Part shown: positions 37,301-46,789 of the stretch, in pieces
Position numbering within the stretch: the stretch's first letter is position 1
How the letters are laid out: every line of letters starts with the position of its first letter
From: DATARH01 sp963789255
Lineage (GTDB): Bacteria > Pseudomonadota > Alphaproteobacteria > ATCC43930 > CGMCC-115725
Direction of reading: 5' to 3'
DNA: 64,000 bases
NCBI GenBank assembly: GCA_963789255.1
Contig: CAWBJW010000001.1
Coordinates: 1,116,001-1,180,000, forward strand
The notes under the pieces: generated by a model
Seen by the model: the letters and a program-made list of their open reading frames with translations, nothing else
Database searches by the model: none
Told to the model about the DNA's origin: nothing
Made by a program: the position numbers and the translations under genes

Positions 37301-38338
37301 TCAATCGCCGAACAGGTCGCGCCATTTCTTGATGATCTTGGGTATCCCGGCGGTGACCTCGGCGGTGGTCAACTTGATCGTCTTGATTTCGGTCACCGCC
37401 TTGGCACCCGGCAGCGGATGCACATCAGGGCGCAGCGGCTCGTTGCGCGCCTTGACCAGGATGTCGCCGTACTCCTTGCTCAGCATGAAATCGAGGAACA
37501 GCCGGGCGGCGTTCGGGTGCGGCGCCTTATCCATCACCGCCGACGGCACGATCATCAGCACCGCGCCGTCGCTCGGATACACGATCTGCACCGGGTTGCC
37601 CTTGTCGGTGTTCTGCAACACCGAGGCCGACGGGCTCACCCCGACCCAGCTTTCGCCCGAGTTGAGAAAATTCACCGTATCGATACCGGAGCGGGTCACC
37701 AGCGGATTGTTCTTGCGGAAATCCTCGAGGTATTTCCACTCGTACATCTTGCTCATCAGGACGACCCAGTTGCCGGCATAAGCGCCATAGGCCGGGCTGC
37801 CGGCGGTGATCTTGCCCTTCCATTTGGCGTCGAGGAGATCGCGCCAGCCCTTGGGGGCGTCGGCGGCGGTGACCTTCTGCGTGTTGTAGGCCATCACCAC
37901 TTCGCCCGACTGCGTCGGATAGTAATAGCCCTGGGGATCGTAATTCTGGAAGGGCGGGCTCAGCTTGGCGGCGTTCGGCGGCGTGTATTTTGCGAACTGC
38001 TTTTTCGCCGACATTCTGACGTATTGACCGACATCGGCGGTGCTAAAGACGTCGCATTGCACCTCCTGGTGGGCAAGTTCCTGGTTGACGCGCTGGTAGG
38101 CGACCTGCGTCGTCGTGCGGATCACGTTGACGATGATGCCGGGATGCAGCCGGCTGAACTCCTTGGCGGCCGCATGCGCGGTGTCGCTGTCGATCTGGCT
38201 GGTGTACCAGGTAACTTGCCCCTCCTTGACCGCGGCCTGTTCAAGCGCCGAAGTCTCGGCGCGGGCGGCGCTCGCGAAGGCGGCCAAAAGGCATGCCGCA
38301 GCGAGAACGAAGGCTGGGCGTGTTGTGGTTTTCACCAT
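37301..38338 (-). CDS. Periplasmic substrate-binding protein (family 1, Fe3+-type)
   Basis: 345 residues, start at 38338 after GGGAGGAA. A signal peptide (TRPAFVLAAACLLAAFASAA, then RAE) is clear, with cleavage after ARA. The mature protein shows the FbpA/PotD-like fold marks: GQVTWYTSQID at the start, FSRLHPGIIVNVIRTT, and GVSPSASVLQNTDKGNPV. No pair of adjacent Tyr ligands typical of FbpA is obvious, so iron is not certain; small organic acids or phosphonates are alternatives. First gene of the four-gene operon. Confidence 0.88.
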   Translation of the reverse strand: MVKTTTRPAFVLAAACLLAAFASAARAETSALEQAAVKEGQVTWYTSQIDSDTAHAAAKEFSRLHPGIIVNVIRTTTQVAYQRVNQELAHQEVQCDVFSTADVGQYVRMSAKKQFAKYTPPNAAKLSPPFQNYDPQGYYYPTQSGEVVMAYNTQKVTAADAPKGWRDLLDAKWKGKITAGSPAYGAYAGNWVVLMSKMYEWKYLEDFRKNNPLVTRSGIDTVNFLNSGESWVGVSPSASVLQNTDKGNPVQIVYPSDGAVLMIVPSAVMDKAPHPNAARLFLDFMLSKEYGDILVKARNEPLRPDVHPLPGAKAVTEIKTIKLTTAEVTAGIPKIIKKWRDLFGD

Positions 38339-38474
38339 TTCCTCCCTGCTCTTATCAAGGTGCGAGCCCAGCTGGCGCATTCCGCGTGCCGCCCGCCGTC
38401 CGCACCTTGTCCGCACCTTGATGGATACTACATCCGCGAGGCTCTCAATTCGCCAGACCAGAACGCATGGCGGA

Positions 38475-38943
38475 TCATGGCCACGGCGAGCAGGCTGTGC
38501 ACCTAGCCGTACCTGGGGTCAATGGCGATCGCGCGCGGCTTAGCTGTTCGGCCTCGATAGTTGCCTCGCGGGTGCCCCGGGACGTAGCCGACACAGCGCG
38601 CATCACGCATTCCCACGCGTCTAGGTTCTCCGGCGGCTTCCGCCGGCTGCGAATAGCCTCAGCGGCGTATAGGTGCGGCTCGATCGTCGCGACCACTTGC
38701 TCTGCGATCTCGTCCTGCACGTGAAGATATCGGCAAGATCGACCCACCGCTTACTCACACCCGATAGACCCGCGGCGGGCGAGTGATGTTCTTTAGTTGC
38801 TACTCGCCCACGGTGTCGAAGGCGCGATCGGGCTTACCGCGCACCCGCTCGTGAACGATCGCCGAGATCCCACCCGGCTCGGCCAGCGCTTCAAGGCGCG
38901 CTGCGACGTTGACGCCGTCGGCGCGGATGTCGCCGCCGTCTTC
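38475..38943 (-). pseudogene. Class III adenylate cyclase relic
   Basis: Two pieces in the right order on the minus strand. 38943-38800 encodes the end of a cyclase catalytic domain (DIRADGVNVAARLEALAEPG, then GISAIVHERV) up to a stop. 38747-38475 encodes the linker and start of the TPR region usual in these proteins (DEIAEQVVATIEPHLYAAEA, then RKPPENLDAWECVMRA). The catalytic Asp residues, the middle part and the rest of the TPR region are missing. The remnant is dead. Confidence 0.6.
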
Positions 38944-39030
38944 ACCCCGTCTCGGCGGTAGGTTGAAGCGGGCGAAGGGCGGCTTTCCAGGCTACCGAGC
39001 AGGTCGCCGCGGGTACCGCTAGGGTCGGCT

Positions 39031-39583
39031 TTGGGGCAGGAAGAGGCATTCGAAACACGAAGCCTGAGCACCCGAGACGGATTCGAAACCGGCGGCGGGG
39101 GACTGACGCCTCGGACGCGGGCGGTCTTCGACCCGCGACGGATAAGCCTGAGGCGGCCAATAACGGCCCTGCCGCGCCCGACGCCTCGCCAGCGCCGCAA
39201 CCATGACGCCCATCCTTCTTGCCGGATGCTCGCAATGTCTGCCAGCTTGCGGCAAGCGTCGCGATCATGCTGCCGCTTCACGCCGGGATGTTCGATACGT
39301 CCTCTCTCGGCGGTCGTTCCGTTGGGCAACCCGGTCTTTGGCGAGAGTTCCTTTCGCGGAAGACCGCCTCACCCCATTGCAGCCTCTCCTGACGCGCAAC
39401 CTGGCGCCTTGGCCCGTGTCGCGTTGCTCCGGCATCGTTCAACAAGAATTTTCCCCTGGCCCCCCACCCCACGCGGCAAGCCGCGTGGGGACCCCGGATA
39501 GCGGGCCATTCCTCGCGATCGCTGCGCGGCAAAATTCCCGAGCCCCCGGAAAGGAGGGGTGTTGATCGACGCCAGCCGGCGGC
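39031..39583 (+). repeat. Long direct repeat, copy 2 (leader of a DUF736 gene)
   Basis: Matches 28660-29169 over its whole length, with an extra GC-rich hairpin near its 3' end. It contains the type B element 39431-39573 and ends 60 bp before the DUF736 start. No coding frame is conserved between the two copies, which supports a non-coding role. Confidence 0.8.
39431..39573 (+). repeat. Type B structured element before a DUF736 gene
   Basis: GGCATCG-t-TCAACA pairs with TGTTGA-t-CGACGCC, and GAATTTT with AAAATTC. The variable inner part holds GGCCC with GGGCC plus an added perfect hairpin, CCCCACGCGGC (39467-39477) with its complement at 39480-39490. ATTCCTCGCG and CGCTGCGC are as in the copy at 29053. 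The added hairpin sits exactly in the variable arm, so the fold is kept although the length changes. Confidence 0.78.
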
Positions 39584-39643
39584 GCCGGGCGGTGCGCTAT
39601 CGAGGCCGCAAGGGGCGGTCTCCCGCATCGAAAGGGATACACC

Positions 39644-39937
39644 ATGCCGACGATCGGCTCTTTCCGCCAAGACGACCTCTTCGGTCAGGAAGGCACCCTC
39701 GAAACCCCGACGCTCAAGGCCAGGATCAAGTTCGTGCCGCTGCGCGACCGCAGCGGAAAGCAACCGGATTACCGCATTCTCGCGGGCAAGCGCGAAGTCG
39801 GCGCGGCGTGGTCGCGGACCTCGAAGAGCGGCGGCGAATATCTCTTCCTCAAGCTCGCCGATCCGAGCCAGCCTGCCCCGCTGTGCTGCAACCTTTATCG
39901 CAACGCGAGCGGTCCCGCCGTCCTTTGGACTCGCTGA
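39644..39937 (+). CDS. DUF736 family protein (first copy)
   Basis: 97 residues, the usual family length. It begins PTIGSFRQDDLFGQEGTLET and has the conserved REVGAAWSRTSKSGGEYLFL and the final AVLWTR. DUF736 proteins are small single-domain proteins found almost only on plasmids, ICEs and phage-like elements of Proteobacteria; their role is unknown. The long type B leader lies in front and a short hairpin follows the stop. A second copy is at 46790-47083. Confidence 0.9.
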   Translation: MPTIGSFRQDDLFGQEGTLETPTLKARIKFVPLRDRSGKQPDYRILAGKREVGAAWSRTSKSGGEYLFLKLADPSQPAPLCCNLYRNASGPAVLWTR

Positions 39938-39945
39938 TGCGGATG

Positions 39946-39965
39946 GCCCCGGTGCAAGCCGGGGC
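39946..39965 (+). terminator. Hairpin after the DUF736 gene
   Basis: GCCCCGG (39946-39952) with CCGGGGC (39959-39965), loop of 6, then TTCTC. It is 8 bp after the stop codon and could end transcription or protect the 3' end of the mRNA. The same position after the second DUF736 gene also has a perfect hairpin. Confidence 0.55.
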
Positions 39966-39996
39966 TTCTCCCGCCTCGCGGCGGAATCTCGCGCAT

Positions 39997-40230
39997 CTAC
40001 ACCTTTCCTCGCTCCTCGCGCCACTTGACCGACACGATGGCGCGCGCACGCTCATCGCATTCCCGGCACCGCAGCCGGGCGGACAGGTCGACCAGCTTCT
40101 GGTCCGCAGCCGCGCCAGCCGTGGCGAGCATTTGCGCCGTCAGGAGCGTAACGTGCCCGCAAGCGCATTCGATTTGGACGAGATCGCCCGCGCCAAGATC
40201 GGCGATCCGCGCGGCGTACAGCGGAATCAT
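39997..40230 (-). CDS. Small putative zinc-ribbon protein
   Basis: 77 residues from the Met at 40230; the frame is open further up to 40293. Two Cys pairs, ECACGH and RCRECDER, are 43 residues apart and could bind zinc, though the first pair has only one intervening residue. The end ARAIVSVKWREERG is basic. I know similar small unnamed proteins in alphaproteobacterial genomes but not their function. It converges with the DUF736 gene. Confidence 0.5.
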   Translation of the reverse strand: MIPLYAARIADLGAGDLVQIECACGHVTLLTAQMLATAGAAADQKLVDLSARLRCRECDERARAIVSVKWREERGKV

Positions 40231-40511
40231 CGGCACGCTCCGGCATCTGAATTGCCCCAAATGTTCTCTAAATGTCCGCATCCTGTCTGGCAAGAGGCGC
40301 TAGACTATCGCTAGACTACCGGCCATTGGCCCTGGCCTCGTCCCCGGCCGTGCGACGCCAGGACCAGCACTTGCTCCAAGGGCGGAAGGGAGCCAGCGGC
40401 TGGGATGCCGACGGTCTTCGAGCGTTCAGCACGCGATCCAAAGGCGACCAACGACGGCCCCGCTACGTGGGTGATCTCGTGGAAAAATTTGAGGCGGCCC
40501 CCTCGCTCCGC

Positions 40512-40590
40512 TCAGGTCACGCCCTACCGCGCTGCGCGCGGCAGAGCCAGCGCCGCCGTCTCCGCCCTCGCGGGTGACGGTCGTTGCCGT
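40512..40590 (+). repeat. Type D structured intergenic element, copy 2
   Basis: Outer arms GTCAC (40516-40520) and GTGAC (40574-40578). The inner hairpin CCGCGC-TGC-GCGCGG (40527-40541) replaces the 9-bp hairpin seen at 713-737 in copy 1. The flanks GGTCACGCCCTA and GGGTGACGGTCGTTGCCG are identical. The region 40294-40657 otherwise shows no gene. Confidence 0.5.
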
Positions 40591-40657
40591 GCGTCCCAGT
40601 TGGCAAGCGGGCTCCCGGGGACGCCATACACGCAAGCCGCAAGGCTTACGTGCCCGA

Positions 40658-40894
40658 CTAGCGCGGCATCCGGCGACGCCGGGGGAGCACGAAGCGAATG
40701 TTGGCGAGCGTATGCTCGACCGCGAGGCCCTCGGGCGACCCCATCGGGGTTCCGACCAGGTGTTTGCCGCCCTGGAAGTAGATCGACATCAGCTCGCGCG
40801 CCGCCCAGCCGGCCAACTCGGCTACAGTGTTATCTTGCAAGTTTCTGTCGTTTGCGGGTCCCTCGATTGCGGCCTTCGCAGCACGGACGGACAC
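40658..40894 (-). CDS. Small hypothetical protein, 78 aa
   Basis: A 78-residue frame with natural-looking composition (VAELAGWAARELMSIYFQGG, TLANIRFVLPRRRR) and a basic C-terminus. No family is known to me. No strong ribosome site is visible. I include it because the hydrophobic pattern is protein-like and no other gene claims the stretch, but it could be chance. Confidence 0.35.
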   Translation of the reverse strand: MSVRAAKAAIEGPANDRNLQDNTVAELAGWAARELMSIYFQGGKHLVGTPMGSPEGLAVEHTLANIRFVLPRRRRMPR

Positions 40895-41151
40895 GAGACG
40901 GCGGAGGCGGCCGCACCGCTTTCGGCTGAAACGAAGAGGAAGAGCGCATCTGCCCTATCACCAAAGCAGGCATTGTGGTTCATCCCCTTCTCCAACCCCA
41001 AAATCTGCTCTCCCTCGAATCACACAGCGGCGCCCGCCGCAACCCCTTTGCGAGTCAGCCCCGACTAATTTTTGTTGTTAAGGGAAAGTTTAAACAGTTT
41101 ATAGGTTAAGGTGCGGCGCCTGCGCCGCTGCCTCCGCGAAGACCATCGAGC

Positions 41152-44100
41152 ATGTTCTCCCGGATCTGGTTTCGTCATTTTCTGACGTTGTTTGTGCCGG
41201 GCACCGGTCTGATCGTCATCGGGAGCCTGCTCTATGGCCGCGCGGAAATTCAGCGCGAGGTGGAGCAAATTCAATCGCTGCAGCAGATCAGCGTCAACAG
41301 CGGCGCCGACGCTTTGCGCCATACCCTGCGGGGCGTTTCGGCGGATGTCATCTTTCTCGCCACGCTTCCCCGTCTGCGACAGACGATCGATGATCCGACG
41401 CCCACCAACCTGACCGCCCTGGCAGCGAACTTCGCGACCTTCGCCGAGGCTACCGGGATCTACGACCAGATCCGCTGGCTGGACCAAACCGGCCGCGAGC
41501 GACTGCGGGTAAACTTCGTCGGCGACCGCGCCGTCGTGGTGCCGGCGGACCAACTTCAGGACAAGGACACGCGCTACTATTTCACCAAAACCAGCCAACT
41601 GCCGGCCGGAACGATTTATATCTCCCCGTTCGACCTCAACGTCGAACGTGGCCGGATCGAGCGACCCTACAAGCCGATCTTGCGCCTGGCGACGCCGCTC
41701 ATCGATGCCGCCAACGTACGCCACGGCATCCTGATCCTTAACTATCTCGGGCGGAGCCTCATCGATCTCCTCGCCAGCGTGGCCCCCGATGGCGGCGCTT
41801 CACTGATGCTGATCAACAGCGATGGCTATTGGCTGCACGGGCCGAAGCCAGCGAACGAATGGGGCTTCATGTTCGGGAACGGCAACGCCACCTTGGCTCA
41901 GCGCAACCCGCCCGCCTGGGAAGCGATCCGCTCCGCCGACGCCGGCCAGATCGAACTGCGCGACGGGCTATGGACCTGGCGCACCATTGACCCGTCACGC
42001 GAGATCGCCTTCGGCATTCGCTGGCCGGGGGCCGTGAGTAACGGGCAGGAGCCTCGCAAGCAAGTCGTCAGCCAAGCCGCACAGTGGAAGGCCGTAGCCC
42101 GCCTGCCCGCGGCCGACCTCGCCGCTATCCGCATCAGCATTTGGGAGCGTTTGGCGGCGATCGCCGCCCTATTGACTGCCCTCCACGGGCTGGCCAGCGG
42201 GCTGGTCGCCCGCTCCCGCCAGCAAATTGTCATCCTCAACGGCGAACTCGCCCGCCGCGCACGCGAAGCCGAGGCCGCGGGCGAGGCCAAGGCCCGTTTC
42301 CTGGCGAATATGAGCCATGAGATCCGCACCCCGATGAACGCCGTGCTGGGGCTGGCCTACCTGCTGGAGAAGGCCCGGCTCGGGGCAGATGAACTCGATC
42401 TGGTGCGCAAGCTGCGCGTCGCTGGGCGAGCACTGCTCGCGATCATCAATGATATCCTGGATTTCTCCAAGATCGAGGCCGGGCGGCTGGAGATCGAGCA
42501 GGCTCCGTTCCGCCTCGCCGATGTCCTCGACAATCTCGCCGCCATCATGGCGACCAACATGGCCGACCGCGACCTCGAGCTGATCATCGAGCTCGCCGCC
42601 GAAGGAAGCCGAGTTGCTGATCGGCGATGCCCTGCGCCTGCAGCAGGTGCTCACCAACCTCGCCAGCAACGCCATCAAGTTTACCCAGGCGGGCGAAGTA
42701 TCTGTGCAGGTGACGATGGAGGGCCGACAGGAATCCGCTCTGACGCTGCGCTTTTCGGTTCGTGACACCGGAGTCGGCATCTCGCCAGAACAGCAGGTTG
42801 CTATCTTCGCTCCCTTCGCCCAGGCCAATTCCTCGACAACCCGGCGGTTCGGCGGCACCGGCCTGGGGCTCGCCATCAGCAGCTCCCTGGTCGCCGCCAT
42901 GGGTGGTGAGATGGGGGTGATCAGCGAGCCCGGACGGGGCAGCGAGTTCTGGTTCACCGTGCCCTTCGGCGTCCCCGCCGAGCGCCGCGACGCGGTGCCG
43001 GCCATGGCCCGGCTGCACGTCCTGATCGCCGACGACAATGCGATGGTGCGCGAAGTGCTGACCGCCACCACCGGCTCGCTCAACTGGACGGCCGAGGCGG
43101 TGGCGGGCGGCGAGGCGGCGGTGGACCGCATCCTGTCCTCCGCGAACGACCAGCCGAGTTGCGATGTCGCCCTCCTCGACTGGGCGATGCCAAACGGGGA
43201 TGGTTTGGCGTCGGCCCGGGCGATTCGGGCCGGCGGCAGGGAACGACATACGGTGCTCATCATCATGGTGGCCGCCTTTGCCCTTCCGAAGGTGCAGGCG
43301 GTCATGGAAGGCGAGCCGGGCCTTGTGGATGCGGTGGTCACCAAGCCGGTCACCGCATCGTCGCTCTACAATGCCGTCGGTGACGCGTTACACCACCGGG
43401 ACGGCAAGATCGAATCCGCCGTAGACGACCGCCAACCGATCGACCAGCGGTTGGCGGGCCTGCGGGTTCTGGTGGTCGACGACAGCGACATCAACCGCGA
43501 GGTGGCGCGCCGCATCCTGGAGGCGGAAGGGGCGGTGGTCGCTCTGGCCGGCGACGGCCGCGCGGCGGTCGCGCTGCTCGCCGAGCGGCCCACAACGGTC
43601 AACGCGGTGCTGATGGACGTTCAGATGCCGGTCATGGACGGCCATGAAGCCTGCCGACGCATCCGCGCCGATCTGGGTCTCGCCGGGCTGCCGATCGTCG
43701 CGCTTACCGCCGGCGCCTTTCGCAGCGAGGAAGATGCCGCTCTGGCCGCAGGCATGAACGGCTTCGTCGCCAAGCCGATCGATGTCGATCGAATGATTGT
43801 CATCCTGCAACGCCTGACGGGCCGCCAACCGCCGGCCGTCGCGAAGTCAGGCGATTTGGACCCGCTGACAACGGGAGCGGCGCCCGCCGGCGCCGAGCCT
43901 GTACTCGATATGACGGCCGGCCTGCGGGTGTGGGGCGACGAGGCGGTCTATCGCCGCTATCTGCATCGTTTCGTGGAGGAATACGGCGAGACCGGGCACC
44001 GGGTTGCCGCCCTGTTGGCCGCCGGCGATCGTTCCAGCGCAGCGGCGATATCGCACAAGCTCAAGGGCGTGGCCGGCAACCTGGCTCTGCGCAGGGTGGC

Positions 44101-44512
44101 CAATACGGCTGCCGAGCTGAACGCTCGCCTGACCGACACCGATGGGCCGGTCGTCAACCTGCCCGCCGCCTTGCAGTCCGCCCTCGATGCGGCGCTGACG
44201 GCCATCGCCGGACTATCCGCGCCCGATACCAGCTCCCGACCGCTGACCCACGCGGCGGCGCCGACCGAAGGTGCCGGCAACGGGCGAACCACCAGCGAGC
44301 TTTTGGGCGATCTTTTACGGGCGCTGGACCGCGACAACCCGGATGCCGCTGAGCCGATCCTGGCCGCCCTGGCCGCCCACCTGCCGGCCGAGCAACTGGG
44401 CGCCATTGCCAGCCGGGTTGAGGCCTTCGAGTTCCGCGCGGCCGAGACGCTGATCACCATCTTGGCCGAGCAGACTCGGCCTGACGATCAAGGAGGAGGA
44501 CTAGCACGATGA
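41152..44512 (+). pseudogene. Hybrid sensor kinase (Cache-type sensor, two REC, HPt) with a frameshift
   Basis: First frame 41152-about 42600: membrane helix at 9-28, a periplasmic double-Cache-like sensor (about 40-310, with IRWLDQTGRERLRVNFVGD), a second helix near 330-350, then H box FLANMSHEIRTPMN (His about 389). Near 42597-42606, between LELIIEL and AELLIGDALRLQ, the frame shifts. The second frame to 44512 holds the N box, G1 (RDTGVGIS), G2 (GTGLGLAIS), a receiver with LLDWAMPN, a second receiver with VLMDVQMPVMDG, and an HPt domain with His in AAISHKLKG. Repaired, it would be about 1120 residues. If the shift is real the kinase is split from its ATP-binding domain. The gene downstream overlaps its stop. 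Confidence 0.82.
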
Positions 44513-45510
44513 CCAGCCCACCGATCCTGATTGTCGACGACGAACCAAGCAACCTGGCCGTCCTGCGGCAGATCCTGAAGGACGACTACACGTTGGCCTT
44601 CGCGCGTTCGGGCTCCGAGGCATTGGCGGCTGTGGCCAAGCACCGGCCGGCCCTGGTCCTGCTCGACATCCAGATGCCGGACCTCGACGGCTACGCGGTG
44701 TGCCGGCAGATCAAGGCCGATCCCGCGATGGACGCCATCCCGGTGATCTTCGTCTCCGCCCTGACCGAGGTCGGCGACGAGGCGGCCGGCTTCGCGGCCG
44801 GGGCGGTCAACTACATCATGAAGCCGGTATCGGCGCCGATCGTTCGCGCCCGCGTGCGAACCCACCTGTCGCTGGTTCGGGCCAGCGAGCTCGAGAAGAG
44901 CCGTCGCGCGGCGATCTTCATGCTGGGCGAGGCCGGGCACTATAACGACACCGATACCGGCGTACACATCTGGCGGATGGCCGCCTACAGCCGGGTACTC
45001 GCCGAGGCGGCCGGATGGTCGCCCGAGGCGGCGGCGATGCTCGAACTGGCCGCGCCGATGCACGACACCGGCAAAATCGGCATCTCCGATATGATCTTAC
45101 GCAAGCCGGGGCCGCTGACCGACGAGGAATGGGTGGTGATGCGGACCCACTGTGCGATCGGTCACCAGATCCTGATAAAGAGCGATGCGCCGCTATTTGC
45201 CATGGCGGCCGAAGTTGCCCTCGGTCACCACGAGAAATGGAACGGCAGTGGCTATCCGCACGGCCTCTCCGGTACCGCCATCCCCAAATCGGCGCGCATC
45301 GTCGCGGTCGCCGACGTGTTCGACGCGCTTAGCGTGAAGCGCCCCTACAAGGAGGCATGGCCCCTCGATCGCGTGCTGGCGACAATCGACGAGGGCGCCG
45401 GGCAACATTTCGAGCCGCGGCTGATTGAGACCTTCCGGCGCATCCTGCCGGCCATCCAAGCCCTCAAGGAACATTGGGATGCCCGTGAAGGCGATCACGC
45501 AGCTGCCTGA
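44509..45510 (+). CDS. REC-HD-GYP response regulator, predicted c-di-GMP phosphodiesterase
   Basis: 333 residues; its ATG overlaps the kinase stop by 4 bases, so it is the cognate output partner. The receiver (1-120) has the acidic pair VDDE, the phospho-accepting Asp in LLDIQMPDLDG and the Lys in YIMKPVS. The HD-GYP domain has HD at 185-186 (MHDTGKIGI) and HHEKWNGSGYP at 240-250; the usual HHExxDGxGYP has Asn here in place of Asp. It should hydrolyse c-di-GMP when phosphorylated, linking the Cache signal to motility or biofilm state. Confidence 0.9.
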   Translation: MTSPPILIVDDEPSNLAVLRQILKDDYTLAFARSGSEALAAVAKHRPALVLLDIQMPDLDGYAVCRQIKADPAMDAIPVIFVSALTEVGDEAAGFAAGAVNYIMKPVSAPIVRARVRTHLSLVRASELEKSRRAAIFMLGEAGHYNDTDTGVHIWRMAAYSRVLAEAAGWSPEAAAMLELAAPMHDTGKIGISDMILRKPGPLTDEEWVVMRTHCAIGHQILIKSDAPLFAMAAEVALGHHEKWNGSGYPHGLSGTAIPKSARIVAVADVFDALSVKRPYKEAWPLDRVLATIDEGAGQHFEPRLIETFRRILPAIQALKEHWDAREGDHAAA

Positions 45511-45956
45511 GTTGCCGCTCCGGTGTCGCCGGGGCGGCCCTTCCGAGGCACAAGCCGCCAAGGCCGCTTCCGACCGGCGCGACGGGCCAGGGGCGGGTTC
45601 AGAGCGATCTGACCTCCCTGAGCTATCCGATGTTACGTGACCTTCTCGACGGTATCGGATCGGCGCTTTGTCCGAGCGTAGCGGTTTTGCCCGCTCATCC
45701 CTTGCTGCCCCGATCTCGGCATTGCTTGCATGTATCAAACTGAAGCGAGCTTTCGTTGCCACATTCGTCCGGAGCGACCCTTCGCTGACGCTGTGCCGGA
45801 TGAGAGGGGTTCGAGGGGCTCATTCCTGTCCTGCTTGCAGGTGTGACGTTCCTCGATAGACGCCATGTCGTTCCTTTACTGTGAACCCGCCTTATCACCG
45901 TTGCAACCTCGCCATCTGTAAAACTTGGCCCCTTGGCCCTGTCGCCCCTGACGGGG

Positions 45957-46056
45957 GCGTGGTTCAACAAGAATTTTCCCCTACCGCGTGCCGCGGCATT
46001 CCTCGCGCCGCTGCGCTTGTCCAAATTCCAAGCCCTGAAGGGTCGTTGATCCGCGT
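45957..46056 (+). repeat. Type B structured element, diverged copy
   Basis: GCGTGG-t-TCAAC pairs with GTTGA-t-CCGCGT; GAATTT with AAATTC (46023-46028). The inner hairpin is CCGCG-TGC-CGCGG. CATTCCTCGCG and CGCTGCGC are kept. The C-to-G change in the outer arm is matched by a G-to-C change opposite. No gene follows directly; 45511-46789 is non-coding and made largely of such repeats, including a near-palindrome TTCACGGGCGAC/GGTCGCGCGTGAA near 46188-46212. Confidence 0.7.
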
Positions 46057-46594
46057 CAACCGGCGGTGCCCGGGTGATCTTGCCGCCCCTGCCCTCGACG
46101 GGGACCTTGGCGCACGCCCACTCGAGCTTGCCCTGACGATGGCCGCCCGACCGAGCCGCTACGGTTTCGCCGGGGCGGCGCTTTCAATTCACGGGCGACG
46201 GTCGCGCGTGAATGAATTCCGCGCCATCGCTGTTCGTGAGGAATTCGAGGCGGCCTCGGTTTGAGCCGGAGCCGCGTCCGTGCGGCAGCGTCCGACAAGG
46301 CGTGACGGATCTCGATGGCGGCAGTGGATCGACGGTTCGCGTCGTCCCCATCGATGTCGGAGCGAGAAGCTTTGCCCTGTTCGCCACCTGCCGCCCAATC
46401 CGATTTCCGCCCCACACGTCCCGAATTGAATCCGGCCCATCGCCTCTGATCCGCCGGGGTTGACCTTGGCTTGAGGACTTGCCGGGGGTGAGCCTTGCTC
46501 ATTCACCATTCCGCTTGTCGTTCCTCGATAGACGCCCTGACGTTTCTCCTCTGTCAGACCGCCTTATCACGATTACAGCCCGCCTTGCGCGAAA

Positions 46595-46749
46595 CCTAAA
46601 ACGGACCTCAGCGTCGGCAGGGCAAGGGCTCCACCCTCGCCGCGGTGTCCCCGGCTTTCGGTCGCTGCGCTCCCTGCCAAGCCGGGAGATACCCCTCCGC
46701 GTCTCGCCCTTCTGCCACCAAGGCTCCCCGTTTTTACGGTTCGCTGTCG
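46595..46749 (+). repeat. Type C structured leader before the second DUF736 gene
   Basis: About 155 bp that recur at 47672-47827. GGCAGGG (46616-46622) can pair with CCCTGCC (46672-46678), and CCCGGCTT (46650-46657) with AAGCCGGG (46679-46686). The two pairings cross, so they describe a pseudoknot or two alternative folds. A small hairpin CCG-TTTTTA-CGG closes the block. The DUF736 start follows 41 bp later after AAAGGAGAACCAAC. Confidence 0.68.
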
Positions 46750-46789
46750 GGCAGCAATCAAGCGGTCAGACAAACAAAGGAGAACCAAC

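Noticed and set aside
35476..37332. A 618-codon open frame on the plus strand
   Set aside because: Antisense to the ABC permease, which has clear membrane helices and EAA loops; the plus frame is Gln/Arg/Asp-rich nonsense.
45881..46264. 127-codon ORF on the plus strand
   Set aside because: It lies across the type B element and other repeats; the frame is not conserved in the related copies.
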